A DNA stretch of 64,000 bases, from NCBI GenBank assembly GCA_016271365.2, contig CM057452.1, forward strand, positions 828,784,001-828,848,000, written 5' to 3'. The stretch's first letter is position 1. Every line of letters starts with the position of its first letter. A program made the position numbers and the translations under genes. This stretch comes from Neoceratodus forsteri (Eukaryota; Chordata; Ceratodontiformes; Ceratodontidae). Below are positions 22,641 through 33,850 of this stretch, one piece after another. The notes under the pieces were generated by a model. The model saw only the letters and a list, made by a program, of their open reading frames with translations, did not search any database and had not been told where the DNA came from.

Positions 22641-23180
22641 TCTTGCTAGGCACAGTAATGTCATGAACAAAGGCCCTACGAGGCCAGTTATGGAGAGTTA
22701 AATGCTTTTTTGCTAGATGTTTAGCACAGGTTATAAGGCATGTTATGAACCCTGTGAAGAACAACTGAAACTAAAATTCATTCTCTAATAAACATTTGTA
22801 AAGGAAATGACTAGTTTATGGATTGCATGCTGAAGTCATAGCAGGTTTTTAACACAGTGGGCTAGATTCATGAAGGTGAAAGTAGCACAGTAAATAAAGA
22901 GACCACTACCTTTTCTGCACCACCATCAGATACAAGAAGCAACAGGAGCACTGCTAACAGACAAGGTAGCTGTGTTCATGAATCATGTGGTGCAGTTCTA
23001 TAAATAGCATATAAATATTCAAGAGGTCATTAGCTAGTTATCTGGGCTGCAGAAGATGACATCACAGGTACTACTACAGGAGCCCAGTAGTGCAAGCACC
23101 ATGTGCTTCAGAATGGGCAGAGAGCACACTATCTGCCTTTAAAAGCACAGTCATCCAGTATGCAGTATTCAGTCTGTTTC
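22641..23180. other. Unassigned DNA
   Basis: No gene is seen. GGGCTAGATTCATGAA near 22859 and GTTCATGAATCATGTGG near 22972 form a short inverted pair that may be the ends of a tiny MITE, but I saw no target duplication. Confidence 0.35.
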
Positions 23181-23184
23181 CTAG

Positions 23185-23430
23185 ACACCAGGGCTGCAGC
23201 TTCATGTGGCCTCTTGACTTCATAATTAGGGAAACCAGAAGAACACAGGTTCAAACTCTGCTAGAGCCTATATTATCACTGTGTGACCTTAATCAAGTCA
23301 CTTAACCTCCCAGTGCTTCAGACCACCCAGTTGTGAAAACGGGTACAGGCAGGACCCACTGTAAACAATATGTTGCATCTCGGCTGGGCTATTCTGGGTG
23401 AAAAATGTCTAAATAAAAATAATTAAAAGA
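23185..23430 (+). mobile_element. tRNA-derived MIR-like SINE, divergent tail
   Basis: A B-box-like AGGTTCAAACTCT near 23248 is followed by TGTGTGACCTTAATCAAGTC and ACTTAACCTCC, the MIR-type core. The 3' part (ACTGTAAACAATATGTTGC and an AAATAAAAATAA end) differs from the minus-strand SINEs here, so it may be a separate subfamily. The start of the head is approximate. Confidence 0.65.
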
Positions 23431-23514
23431 AACATTTGCATCCCTTTCCTCCTCATGACTGTTGCAAGTATGTAAGCAGCCATACAATTGCCATTTTGTG
23501 GCACTATTGCATCC

Positions 23515-23732
23515 TTTTTTTAATTATTATTCTTTTGGTAACCAAGTAAGGCCCTCTAGGCACAGGTGCCTGTTTTCAGAGGTGATGCAGGAGCACTGGA
23601 GAGATTAAATGACTTGTTCAGAGTCACACAGTATGCATGTTGAGGTTGTGGGAATCAAACCCAGGTCTGTCTGCTGGATGTACCAAGCTCATTCACAGCT
23701 CATTACTCTAAACTCCAGGCTGTACTGCCAGC
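23515..23732 (-). mobile_element. tRNA-derived MIR-like SINE
   Basis: Minus-strand copy, closely similar to the one at 12.88 kb. It has the tail GGTAACCAAGTAAGGCCC, the core complement GACTTGTTCAGAGTCACACA, the B-box complement GGGAATCAAACCCAGG and a head ending GTACTGCC. It lies back to back with the SINE at 23.2 kb. Confidence 0.8.
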
Positions 23733-24229
23733 AAACTGGTGCAGTCCTGTGTTATTTAATGGGTGCTTGAGAATCCCCCTTATTTAGCACAGCAGGACGG
23801 TGTGCTATTTGCTTCTTGAATGCTGTACTACAGTGTCCCGGTGGTGTGGCTGGTATGCTAATCATGGCCATACTAGTAAAGGCAACTTTATTAGCAGCAG
23901 TTTTGTGTGCTGCAGTGCCTGCATCCCTCATGAATTGCACCATAAGTGCATGTTTTGTTAATGTTTCTGCATTGCTGGTTGTATTTTTGTTCTCAGTGGT
24001 AGTAGTGTCCTGCCCTGCTAGCCATCAGCTGATGGTTCCTTGCAACTGGCATGTGCTACTTCCACATGGCTGAGCTGGAGTGCTTGTGTGTCCCTGCTAA
24101 TTGCTGCTATTTTCTTCTGGGATGCTTTCCTGAATCAGGAGGGATGAAAGAGTACACACTGCCTGAAGTAGCATTATGTAGCGTATATTTACACCTGTAA
24201 ATGTGGAAAAACAGTGACTTTCATTTTTA
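23733..24229. other. Unassigned DNA
   Basis: A plus-strand frame of 85 codons at 23816-24073 has a hydrophobic translation but no recognisable domain or signal and is probably chance. Nothing else was seen. Confidence 0.35.
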
Positions 24230-24335
24230 AGGTGCATACATGAACATACAAAGATGCCAGCAGAAACAGGCCTAATGGTTTGTCAAGTCTGCTCGATTGT
24301 GCAGCCAGCCCCTCAACTTGAAGTTGAATGACCCT
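24230..24335 (-). mobile_element. CR1 3' end fragment
   Basis: The plus-strand text ACATACAAAGATGCCAGCAG, then GTCAAGTCTGCTCGATTGTG and CAGCCAGCCCCTCA, matches the 3' end of the CR1 copy at 15.36 kb. The L1 insertion begins about 40 bp beyond this fragment. Confidence 0.7.
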
Positions 24336-24363
24336 ATGAGTAAGGTAACTGAACAAGTTCAAC

Positions 24364-24374
24364 ATTTCAAATAG
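24364..24374. repeat. L1 target-site duplication, left copy
   Basis: ATTTCAAATAG, identical to the copy at 30533-30543 after the poly(A). It fixes the L1 boundaries. Confidence 0.9.
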
Positions 24375-24564
24375 GGGGTCACGTGATGTCTGCTTGCTGA
24401 GTGGCAGCTGAGGTCTGGAGCTCTCCCTTCCCGCTAACAATTTAAGCTTATTTGGCATTTTCCCGAACAATTTTAAGAGCTAAGTGCGTTACTACCGACA
24501 CGTCTATACTCCGTTTGTCGGTTTTTGGGAGTCTTCGGGGGTGCATCTTAAAGTCTGCAGTAGG

Positions 24565-25428
24565 ATGGAGGTGGACAAAAAGCAGGCCGCAATAAGACAT
24601 ACGCCGCCTAGCTACCGAAAAGTTCCCTAAAAACCTTGGAACCAGCCCGGGCCCGCCTCGGATAGATCGGGGGATAAATTTCAAACAGCCAACCCCCTTT
24701 CAGAGGAATGATTCCTGGAAGAGATCGCACCGCTAAAGGACGTGCTGCAATCTATCACAGCCGACCTGAAGTCCATTCGGGGGGATCTCTCTGCGCTCAC
24801 TACGAGGGTATCTGACTCGGAGGCCAGGATACATTCACTTGAGAAGTGGAAGCATACCGTGGAGGCCGAGATGGTCTCTTTAGCCCAGCAAGTCAAAAAA
24901 TTGCAAGCAAAAATGATAGACTTGGAGGGCCGTAGTCGGAGAAATAATCTCATGATCTTAGGCCTCCTGGAGCTCGAGGAAGGGGCTGATCTCATGGAGT
25001 TCCTCCAGAAGTTCTTGGTCAAGATTGTGGGCCCTTCGCCCCTCAACCCTTACTACCACTTGGAGTGGGCTCATTGGGCTCTTAGGCCCAGGTCTCCACC
25101 CGGCTCTCCTCCACGTCCCATCATTCTGAAATTTCTAAGTTACATCGAGCGACAGCATGTTTTTAATAAGTCTCGAGAGCTGCAGGCTATAAGCTGGGGT
25201 GCATCTAAGCTACGCATTGCTCAGGACTTACCAAAAGAAGTCAGAATGAAAAGAGCTGCCTTTCATCCTGTTGTGCAGAAGCTGGTGGCTGCTGGTATTC
25301 CCCTTCGCATGCTTTACCCGCTCACTGTCAGGATTACGATTGATGGAACTCACAGTTATGAATCCTCGGACTCAGCCTTAAAAGACTTGTCCGCTAAAAT
25401 GCCTAACCTGTTTTCTGCTAATGGTTGA
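24565..25428 (+). pseudogene. L1 ORF1 (RNA-binding chaperone), two nonsense stops
   Basis: ORF1p normally forms a trimer and coats L1 RNA. The likely original ATG is at 24565 (M-E-V-D-K-K-Q). In the same frame a TAA at 24628 and a TGA at 24709 interrupt the N-terminus, after which 228 codons remain open from 24742. That part has a heptad-rich coiled coil (about residues 1-65 from 24742), then the RRM-like block R-S-R-R-N-N-L-M-I-L-G-L, and a C-terminal domain with P-R-P-I-I-L-K-F-L-S-Y and M-L-Y-P-L-T-V-R-I near the end. This order is that of L1 ORF1 proteins. The start at 24565 is inferred from frame continuity. Confidence 0.88.
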
Positions 25429-26432
25429 GTGGATGTCCCTGAACTGGTCTCCAAGTGGATCTCTGGTGGATCTGGGACTTATGATTCTACTGCTGGTTTT
25501 ATTTTTTACTTTCCCCCCTTTTGTGCTTCTTCCTCCGACTGTAAGATTGCCAGCTGCCGGTTTAAACTTTCACCTGCCGGCTGTTCCTGAGGTGGCTGGG
25601 TCGGCTGGGGGCTTGGCCTTTCAGGCGGACGCCTAGGTCGACCGCTTGTCATTGCCCTTCCTTCGCAGTTGTTTACCGAACACTCTGGCGGGCTGCTGTT
25701 TCCTAGTGCACCGATTTGGGGAGGGACCGTTTGGTCCTAGTGGTATTTGGCTCCCTGGAAACCGCTCTGTCCTTATCACGATGGTGCCATGGTACTGCAG
25801 TTCTTTTCATGTGCCTCCTAGCCTTTTGCTTTTGCCTCGCCGATGGTGAGTTAGCCCTACTATTGTTTTAGTAACCTCTGGCTGGTAGAGGTGGGGCAAT
25901 TTCAGGAACCATCTGATTTCTGGACCCTGATTGTGCTGTTGCTGGTGGGGGATACTCCTGGGCCTAGCGTGAGTACTCACAGCTGCATTGTGCACCGATG
26001 GATGGGGGGTTGCAAATCATATCCCTGGTTTTGGGTTTTTATTAAATGGTTTGGGGTGGAGTGGTTGTTTCCTGTGGTGGATCATTGGCTTTGGTTATTT
26101 TCAAGTTTCAGGACCCCTACAGCCTGATGGGATATGGATTTGCACTGGGAAGTGGCTGCCAGAATACCATGGTTCTTGTATATTTTTGGGTTTGCTTATG
26201 TCTGGGGCCGAACTGTACATAGTTGGATGTTTTTCTGGGGGTACGGGGGCCGCTCCAGTCTGGTTGGGTTCATGTCTGATCCTTGTAATGTTAGATATAC
26301 TCCAAATGTCTAAGATACCCTTCTTTTGGCAAGTATTTTTGCTCAGCTATGGGGAGCTGGAGCTAGGGGGGGTAAGTGTGCCTGCTATATTACTTTGTAC
26401 CTGGTTGCTTTAGTATCTGTCATATACTTGAA
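25429..26432 (+). other. Inter-ORF region of the L1
   Basis: About 1 kb between ORF1 and ORF2, G/T-rich on the plus strand. Short frames (25421-25636, 25646-25849, 25988-26413) encode hydrophobic, Trp/Phe/Leu-rich low-complexity peptides with no domain. It may be a spacer, an internal promoter region for ORF2, or a third inserted sequence; nothing seen decides between these. Confidence 0.6.
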
Positions 26433-29400
26433 ATGGCTTTGGTGCTCTCAAATTTGCATCGTGGAATGTGTGTGGGCTCAGAGGGAAAGTCAAGAGATCT
26501 CAGGTTTTTAAACATTGTGACTTATTTCAGGTTGATATCTTATTTTTGCAAGAAACCCATTTAACCAATGCAGAATCGAAATGGTTGATTCAATCTGGTT
26601 TTTCGCAGGTTTCTGTAGCAAGCGGAACCAGCACTAAGGGGGATGTGGCGATACTTATTAAAAGATATGTCAATTTCTTGGTCAATAGCACGATAGCGGA
26701 CCCTGAGGGAAGATACGTACTGATTAAGGGTTCTCTCAATGGGGATACTATAGTACTAGGATCTGTGTATGGCCCAATAGGGGGTAGCCCCACCTTTTTT
26801 ATGTCCCTAGAGGATAAAATCAGTGCTCTGCTTCCTTCTCAAATTGTGTTGGGAGGCAATTGGAACCTTCCACCTTCCCATTTGTTAGACAAGGATCCCA
26901 AATCCAATTCTCCACCTACTCCGGCTCAAAGATCACTGTTGGATTTTACTCACATGCTAGGGCTTTGTGATCCCTGGCCTATCCAACCCATCCCTTCGTT
27001 CCTTCGTCCTTTTCTCAGCCCCACAGGTCCTGGTCTAGAATAGATTATATTTTGATTAGTAAAACCCTCTTTCCGGATCTCCTCCAGTCTGGTATTGAAC
27101 CGATTATTCTTTCCGATCATGCAATTGTGTGGGTTAATATATCCCCTGGTCTTAAACTTCAAAGGGACACTGTCTGGAAGCTTAATACCCAACTTCTAAA
27201 AGACACTCAAATTGTGACTCAGATTAAATCCCTTATTTCGTCCTTCCTGGAGAATAATCTTGGATCTATTCCTAGATTTGATTGTATTTGGGGTTCCCTG
27301 AAGTGTTATATTAGGGGCGAGTTGATTAAGATTGCCTCAGCTAGAAAAAAGGCTTGATTGTCTCGGGCATCTTTCCTTATGACTAAAATTAGAGAGTTGG
27401 AGAGCTCTCGCTCCCCTTCCTCTCCCTTGTCATCCTTAGAAGCTCTAATGGCCGCCAAAAGTGAATATACCGATCTTCTGAGGGAAAGAGTTGAGTACTG
27501 TCTCGTTAAGACTCAGGCCAAATATATTGAGCATGGCGAGAAAGCTGGTAAACTCTTGGCTCTGAGACTTCGAACATTGGAGAGTTCCAGGTTGATCCCC
27601 GCTATGCAATCCTCTTCTGGTTCCATTGTATCCTCCCCCAGAGAAATAGCAGGGGTCTTTGAGAGATACTATAAAAACCTTTATAGTGCGCCTTCCCCTT
27701 CAGCTTCTCTAGCTGACATATCAGCTTATCTAAATGATATTGATATCCCGAAACATTTGCCCTCACACATAACTACTCTGACCGCCCCTATTTCACTTTC
27801 TGAAATTGAGGCTGCTATTGCTTCTATGGTCCCGGACAAGGCTCCTGGTCCAGATGGTTTCCCTGCCAACTTCTACAGGACCTTCTCCAAGGAACTTGCT
27901 CCAATACTCCTCAAGCTTTATCAGTATCTTTTCTCTGCTAACGTGGTGGACCCTGCACTACTTGAAGCTACAATTATCTTAATTCTTAAACCGGACAAAG
28001 CTCCTATGGATCCCGCGAGCTACTGGCCTATATCCCTTCAGAACTGCGATATGAAAATTCTCGCTAAAGTTTTGGCTGAACGGATTAAGAAGATATGGCT
28101 CTACCTTCTTAGTCCTGAGCAAGTAGGATTTGTCCATTCTCGCTCTCCTTCAGACCACCTTAGAACCCTTTCTCATATCTCTCATCTAGCCCAAACATCT
28201 CATCTTCCTATGGCCCTGGTCTCACTAGATGCTGAGAAAGCTTTTGACCATGTAAGCTGGCCCTTTCTTTGGGTTACTTTGACCAAGATGGGATTTCCAG
28301 TCTCTTTTCTCAAATGGATACAGGTTCTCTATGATTCCCCTTCGGCTAAGATATATTGTAATGGGGTTTTCTCTTCGAAGTTCCAATTATTTACTGGAAC
28401 CAGACAGGGCTGTCCCCTATCACCTTTTCTTTTTAATCTATATCTCGAGCCTCTTCTCATCAAACTCAAGTCTTCCCCGCTTATAAAAGGGTGCCGAGTG
28501 TGTCAGCAGGATTTGGTCCTCTCAGCATATGCAGATGATGTACTCCTGCATGTTACCCATCCTGCTGAATCTTTAGAACAAGCAATATTCCTCATTAACC
28601 AGTTCGCTAACTTTTCTCAGTACAAATTGAATATAACCAAGTCTGTAATCTTTCCCTTAAATGCCTATACATATAAACTTGACTTTGATAAGTTTGGGAT
28701 GCATTGGTCCCCGAGGTCGATTAAATATCTGGGTATTCATTTCTCTTCGGAACCGGCCCAGCTTAAAAAGCTTAGCCTAGATACTGTTAAAGTTCAGGTT
28801 CAGCAAGATCTAATAAGATGGTCCAACCTTCCTATCTCTCTCTGGGGGAGGATTAACATTGTCAAGATGAATGTTCTTCCTCGTATTTTCTATCCTCTCA
28901 ACCTGTTGGGTCTCTGGTTGCCGCTCTCTTACTTGCAACAATTTCACACAGCCTTTTCGAAATTTATCTGGCTTGGGAAAGGGGTTAGACGTTCCTTCCT
29001 CAAGTTATCCCTCCCCAGAGATAAAGGTGGTCTCCGACTCCCTAATCTCCTGCTATACTACTGGGCCATTCACTTATCCAAATAGGAAGATGGATCTCAT
29101 CGCCTCATGATCCCTTTCCCTGATTTGGCTCCAAATTGAGAAATCGATTCTCTCGGAGTCTAAGTTAGATCCTCACGCCATTTTTACACTCCCATCCCCA
29201 CCTCTGCAGTGGATAACAGACCAAACAATCCTACGTCTCTTAGGTCCCTCTCTCAGTGTTTACTGTTTTAAAGATCCTCCCAAATTGGACCTAGGACAGC
29301 CTATTGTATTAAATCCTAACGTTAAGCTTGATAACTCGATGATTGCCCCGACTGGCTCCCCAAATTAAAATACTAGTCTGGATCAGTACTATGATCAAGG

Positions 29401-30185
29401 TTCCCTCTCTCTCGATGCCTGGCATCATTGCCAAATTGGTATCCCCATTGGCAGAGTTTTTAAAGTATATCAGTTAAGGCATCTTGTTGCTGAGAAGTTT
29501 GGTACTCAGTTTAGGAATCCCGTTCAACCCTTCCTGTCTTGCATTTTCACTCTTGCTTCTAAGCCTCACTCTATCTCGACAATATATTCCTTTCTATTGG
29601 ATTATAAGTTTCCTGAGCCTACCGTGGGTCCAGTATCTGGTCCTCTCTACTTGAATGCCACCTTGAATTGGGCCCGGGTTTGGAGTGACCTGCATAGATA
29701 CCATACTCAAGACAGGCTTAAACTCACCCAATACTATATTGTAAATAACATGTATTACACGCCTAGGAAACTTTTCTGCTCAAAGGTGGCTCTCCCAGTG
29801 CACCAGGTGTTCGTAGGGAGAGGGGAATCTCCTTCATATTTTCTGGCAATGTAACAAAGTAGCCCTGCTTTGGTCAGCCATCCAAGCCAATTTAGACCCC
29901 CTATTGGGCCTTACCACCTTTTTTATTCCTGAAATATGTATTTTAGGGGACTATGGTGCTATAGATTGTGTTGAGCGTCGATATCATATGGCCCTTGTGG
30001 CTGGTGCAGTCAAGAGGTTAGTTCTTAGGCATTGGACTGACCAAATGTCCCTAACCTACCCGGAGTGGTTGACAGAGCTTTCAGCTTGTCTTAATGTCGA
30101 AAGGCTAGCTGCCAGTGTGCGGAATCGCATGGACCTATTTCAGAAGAGGTGGGGTAAGCTCTACGCTCTTTATTTGCACCGCTAG
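26433..30185 (+). pseudogene. L1 ORF2 (endonuclease-reverse transcriptase), frameshifted
   Basis: ORF2p nicks target DNA and reverse-transcribes L1 RNA. Pieces in order: an ATG at 26433 that appears out of phase by two bases (CTCTC); endonuclease with F-A-S-W-N-V-C-G-L-R-G, F-L-Q-E-T-H and G-G-N-W-N, where the usual G-G-D aspartate is N; a frame change before about 27000; S-R-I-D-Y-I-L-I-S and L-S-D-H-A-I-V; a TGA at 27355; then 575 codons (27358-29085) holding RT: D-K-A-P-G-P-D-G-F, S-Y-W-P-I-S-L (usual R now W), L-D-A-E-K-A-F-D, G-T-R-Q-G-C-P-L-S-P and an intact Y-A-D-D near residue 391. After 29085 frames alternate. F-W-Q-C near 29850 is a remnant of the C-terminal Cys-rich block. It ends at 30185. 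Confidence 0.93.
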
Positions 30186-30304
30186 TCTCTTGGCTTTCTT
30201 TGGTGCCCAAGATAGTTTCCTCTTGTCTCCTTTCCCTGCTTTCTGGAGCATGATCCTCCTTGTGAGTGCTGTAATAACTCTAACTTTGCTTCAGTTGTAT
30301 GTTT

Positions 30305-30405
30305 AGTTGGCACACTTGGGGTGGGTGGGGGATGGGGTGAGGGGTAGGTGGGATGAGAGGGAGTGGGGTTGTGGGGGTTGTGGGTGGGGAGGTGTAGTAG
30401 GGTTT
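30305..30405 (+). other. G-rich tract in L1 3' UTR
   Basis: About 100 bases dominated by GGGTGGG, GGGGATGGGG and GTGGGGTTGTGGGG runs, with many GGG groups close together, so a G-quadruplex is possible. G-rich polypurine tracts in the 3' UTR are known in mammalian L1 elements. Its presence in this distant L1 is seen directly; its function is inference. Confidence 0.75.
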
Positions 30406-30532
30406 TTCTTTCTTTTTCTTTCTATTTTACTTTGTACCAGGTGTAGACTACTGGTTTGATACATTCCATGTAACTGTTGTTTTCTTGGTTTGAAATCTAA
30501 TAAACTTGAATTTCCAAAAAAAAAAAAAAAAT

Positions 30533-30543
30533 ATTTCAAATAG
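30533..30543. repeat. L1 target-site duplication, right copy
   Basis: ATTTCAAATAG directly after the poly(A) run, pairing with 24364-24374. Confidence 0.9.
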
Positions 30544-30579
30544 TTGGGCATTCTCTTAGATCCTACATTATCTTTTTTT

Positions 30580-31765
30580 ATTATTATTATTTATTTTTTA
30601 TTCAATCTCAGATTACAATATACCTTTGAGCACAAGGAAGCTCATTTACAAAGGTTCCACGTCAATGGGGAGGGAAACAAATAGACATTGGATGAGTTAA
30701 TAACTGGGTTAAAAAACATTTAGCAAGTGATTATATTACATCATCGAGGTAGCTACTATTCAATAGTGAGAGGAGATGAGGATGGAGGAGAAGAGAGGGG
30801 AGAGGAATGATAAGACTTGGTGAAATGGGAAGCAGCTAGGGGCTTTGTCAGAGATTGAGGGAGAAGGCAGGAGTGAAGTGAGAGGCAAGGGAGAGAAGGA
30901 GGGAGTGATAGAGAACCATAGGCAAGGGTAGCAGCCAGGAGTCTTATCAGCTTAACACTCAAATGTGATTAGGATCAGAGAGAAGTGAGTAGGGACACAC
31001 ACAAACATTCAAGGAGGGGTGAAAGGTTATGGGACAGGCAGGCTTTTGCTTGTGTGTCACAGTCACAGGAGCTTTCAGCTAGTGGATACTGGAGGAGCAT
31101 GTGCTTAAACTGGCAAATTCTGGGAAGATTAGTTAATTCACTGTTTAATCCACTGAACCAGAGAGGGTCTCTGTAAGCAAAGGAGCACTGATCTTGAGTT
31201 GTTTGACACCTGGGGACAAGGAAGTGTAGGGTTGTAGAGGTGCAAGTACATTGTGTCCTGCAAGACTGGCTAAAAATGCTTCCCACACCTGGAGACAGGA
31301 GCCCAAGAAGTGCCTGTTTTGTTAGTAGGCACATTTGGTATTTGATCCTACCACTTAGCTGTAGCCATCCAGTTTGAACATATAGCTCATACATGTGAGT
31401 GAGACGAGCAGTGCCCGTGAGAAGTCTACATACTTTGTTTGAGGCGACAGTAAGCCCTTTGAGTGTGGTTGTGGTGGCAGATCCATATATGACCAAACAG
31501 TAGTCTATGATCAATAGTACCAAACTGTAGACAGCAAGCTTAAGAGCTTCATTTGTCAAACTCACTTGTGTCTATATAGGAGCCAATCCTGATATTGATG
31601 GCCTTGGCAATGTGCTCAATGTGAAGTACATAGGAGAGATGACTATCCAGGGTTACTCCAAGGTACTTAAAGTGCTGGACTTGTTCAAGTGGAAGTCCCA
31701 GGGAATTTCTAACAGTAAGGGCATGGGTCTTGTACTTATTAAGTAGAGGAGGTAAATAAAACTTT
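30580..31765 (-). mobile_element. L2/Rex1-like LINE fragment: RT C-terminus and 3' UTR
   Basis: On the minus strand the text near 31690-31600 translates to F-K-Y-L-G-V-T-L-D-S-H-L-S-Y, the post-palm RT block. The 196-codon frame at 31565-30975 continues with I-D-Y-C-L-V-I-Y-G-S-A and a long basic C-terminal domain ending C-Q-F-K-H-M-L-L-Q-Y-P. The rest to 30580 is 3' UTR ending in TTATTATTATTTATTTTTTA (plus-strand reading). The 3' UTR shares AAAGGTTCCACGTCAA-like sequence with the copy at 3.46-4.44 kb, so both belong to one family. The 5' part with the catalytic motifs is missing. Confidence 0.75.
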
Positions 31766-32235
31766 AGTTTTCTTGTAGTTTAGGACCTATTTGTGGCCTA
31801 AATCATTCCTCAGTTTCCTTGAAACCAAGTTATAGGTTGCTTTCCAGTAGGTTAGTCATGTTCAGCTGGTTTACAAGAATATCGATCAAAAACTTGGTGT
31901 TGTATATAAACTGAAAAATTACTTTCCTTATTAAACTTGAAAAGCAATGGCTGCTGGTTATTTATCAACACTTTTTGATTATGTTTTTAATCTTGTTTGT
32001 GATCTGGATACTGAAGAGCTTCAGAGACTCATAGTTGTTTATAACAACATATGCTACTTCATTTTACTTGCTCCAGATTGAACTCATCATTGCGCCTGAC
32101 TGTATTCTGATCTTGGCTGCTTATCTCCTGTCTTACAGATGAAATATTTTCTGGGTGCCATCTCCATAAGGCTGTCTTTCTGTATTCTGCTCTTTCCGGT
32201 CTTATAACTATAAAAACTACAAAAAGTAATTTCGT
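31766..32235. other. Unassigned DNA between LINE fragments
   Basis: A/T-rich. The part from about 32085 may be the degenerate start of the plus-strand LINE fragment that follows. No gene is seen. Confidence 0.35.
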
Positions 32236-32239
32236 TCAG

Positions 32240-32582
32240 CTCATAGTATATTGTTGCAAACCACGATTTTAAAACAAAGATGGGATGTCACACTTTTTCT
32301 TTTGCTACTCCCAAGTATTAGAACAAATTGCCTTGTACACTTTGTAAGTCATGTACTACTGAGTTTTTCAAAATGCATCTTCATCAGAACTGGTTGGGAC
32401 AAAGTCATTGTACTTGCTGATGAATTGTATATGTAAATTATTCTGTGTTTGTGTCCATTTATGTATTGTTTTTTAGGTATTTTTATATTCTCTTATATTC
32501 TGGCCTGGGCCCAGCCTGAAAAGGGACCTTTGGTTCAGTTGTTCCTACCCAGTGACCAAATTTATAAACAAAATTTAAAAAA
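32240..32582 (+). mobile_element. L2-like LINE 3' end (plus strand)
   Basis: Near 32290-32350 the sequence is a damaged version of the usual L2 C-terminal phrase around W-N-x-L-P, readable by switching frames. It is followed by a 3' UTR with GCCTGAAAAGGGACCTTTGG and ACCCAGTGACCAAATTTATA, ending in an A-rich tail. The tail complements the design of the LINE end at 4457-4562 and resembles the SINE tails. Confidence 0.6.
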
Positions 32583-32584
32583 AA

Positions 32585-33300
32585 TTATAATTCCTAGTTT
32601 ATTACCAGATATGGTAGACATCTGAACACACTCTGAATTCCAATATGTTATTATTCAGTGGCTATCTCCAATCAGGTGAAGAGCTGAGCTTGTGCGACAT
32701 TGTTTATAGTCAGCTGGGTAGTTATATGACTGAATGTTTGACTGTTATTCATGGATGCTTTTCCATTCCTACTATTTGTTCCATATGGGACTACCACCCT
32801 GTGGGAGTACAATGAAGCCGACAAACACTCTTGAGAAAGATTCCACCCTAGAGGAGCCTCAAGAACAAAATTCCTTTTAGGCAAAAGGTACCATAGGAAG
32901 GCACACAAAAACAAAATCTGGAAAGCAGGTGCTGAAAACATGGATTGATAGGTGTAATGACATACAGCTGTATCTGGTAATAACTGGTAGCAGAGAGAGT
33001 CATAACTTCCAGAGGAGAGAGGGAATGGCAGGAGTATAGGTTCATATGTATGTATGTATGTATGATAAAACCAAGCCACCATACAACCCCAACTCGCAGT
33101 GGAATCCTATTACTATCATTTATTAATGCTGTATGCTGCATTATGGCATTCAGCACTCAGGAAAGAAAAAATAACAGTGGAGGAAATCTCTGAAGATTCA
33201 TGACCTTGGACACCATCCCTCCTGGCATGGGTGATTCTCATTATGATAGATCAGCTTGCTAATTTGGACTTTAATTCAGGGAAAGGTTTGAAAGGATAAC
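32585..33300. other. Unassigned DNA
   Basis: No gene or element was recognised. There is a short (GTAT)n run of five units near 33046-33063. The two overlapping minus-strand frames of 102-136 codons have no domain. Confidence 0.35.
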
Positions 33301-33319
33301 TATTGTTCTGTCCCTCAAA

Positions 33320-33850
33320 TGGAATAATGTTGTGGGGTGCTATAAGTCGATCTCTGCAACTAAAGGAAGTTCCCTGATGAAGGAGGCCCACCCCTCAAAA
33401 CATGTCACGAGGAGAGATGTGAGTGGTGAAAGACTAGCTCCCAGTTTCAAGACTGTGAGGAGGCCTAACTTTAAATGGAAACTAAAGGAAGGGGAAATGA
33501 AATGAGACTAGGCGAACCTCAGACAGACACAGAAAGAACAACGTTCAGTGGTGCTGGCAACATGTGCTGCACAGTTAAAGGAACCCATGTGGGCTAAGGT
33601 CCACCCCCAGCAGCTGAAGTCTTAAATATTACACCATGTTGTGCCACTGACCTCATGTCCACACGTCCAAAACTTCTTCAGGAATGTTGGATCTTATCAC
33701 CTGGTGATACTGCTGGAAGGTGCCACGGGAGACAGGTGGCCTACATCAAAAGGGCCACTACCCGGTGAGGGATTACCCCTCAAGATTCAGATTTCAAGGA
33801 GAGTGAGTGAACATGTGTGCCCAAAGGCAAAGCCCTAAGTGCAACATTCT
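33320..33850 (+). mobile_element. Possible Penelope-like element 5' region
   Basis: Contains CCCTGATGAAGGAGGCCCAC then CCCCTCAAAACATGTCACG (33372-33408). A CTGATGAA-stem-CGAAAC phrase of this kind occurs in leaders of Penelope-like and related retroelements in amphibians. Here the expected CGAAAC has become CAAAAC. There is no coding sequence in this stretch. The link to the element starting at 34.1 kb is unproven. Confidence 0.35.

Larger units (their letters stand above)
24375..30531 (+). mobile_element. Tx1/amphibian-type L1, structurally complete
   Basis: A 6.16 kb L1 flanked by an 11 bp target duplication, ATTTCAAATAG, at 24364-24374 and 30533-30543. It starts GGGGTCACGTGATG, a 5' terminus typical of this L1 group. 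It has a leader, ORF1, an unusually long region between the ORFs (about 1 kb), ORF2, a 3' UTR with a G-rich tract, AATAAA at 30499 and a poly(A) run at 30516-30531. The matching duplication and tail show insertion by target-primed reverse transcription as a full unit. Both ORFs carry stops and frameshifts, so it is now inactive. The target lay next to a CR1 fragment. Confidence 0.95.

Noticed and set aside
22859..22990. MITE with GATTCATGAA ends
   Set aside because: The inverted match is about 12 bp only, and no target duplication was found.
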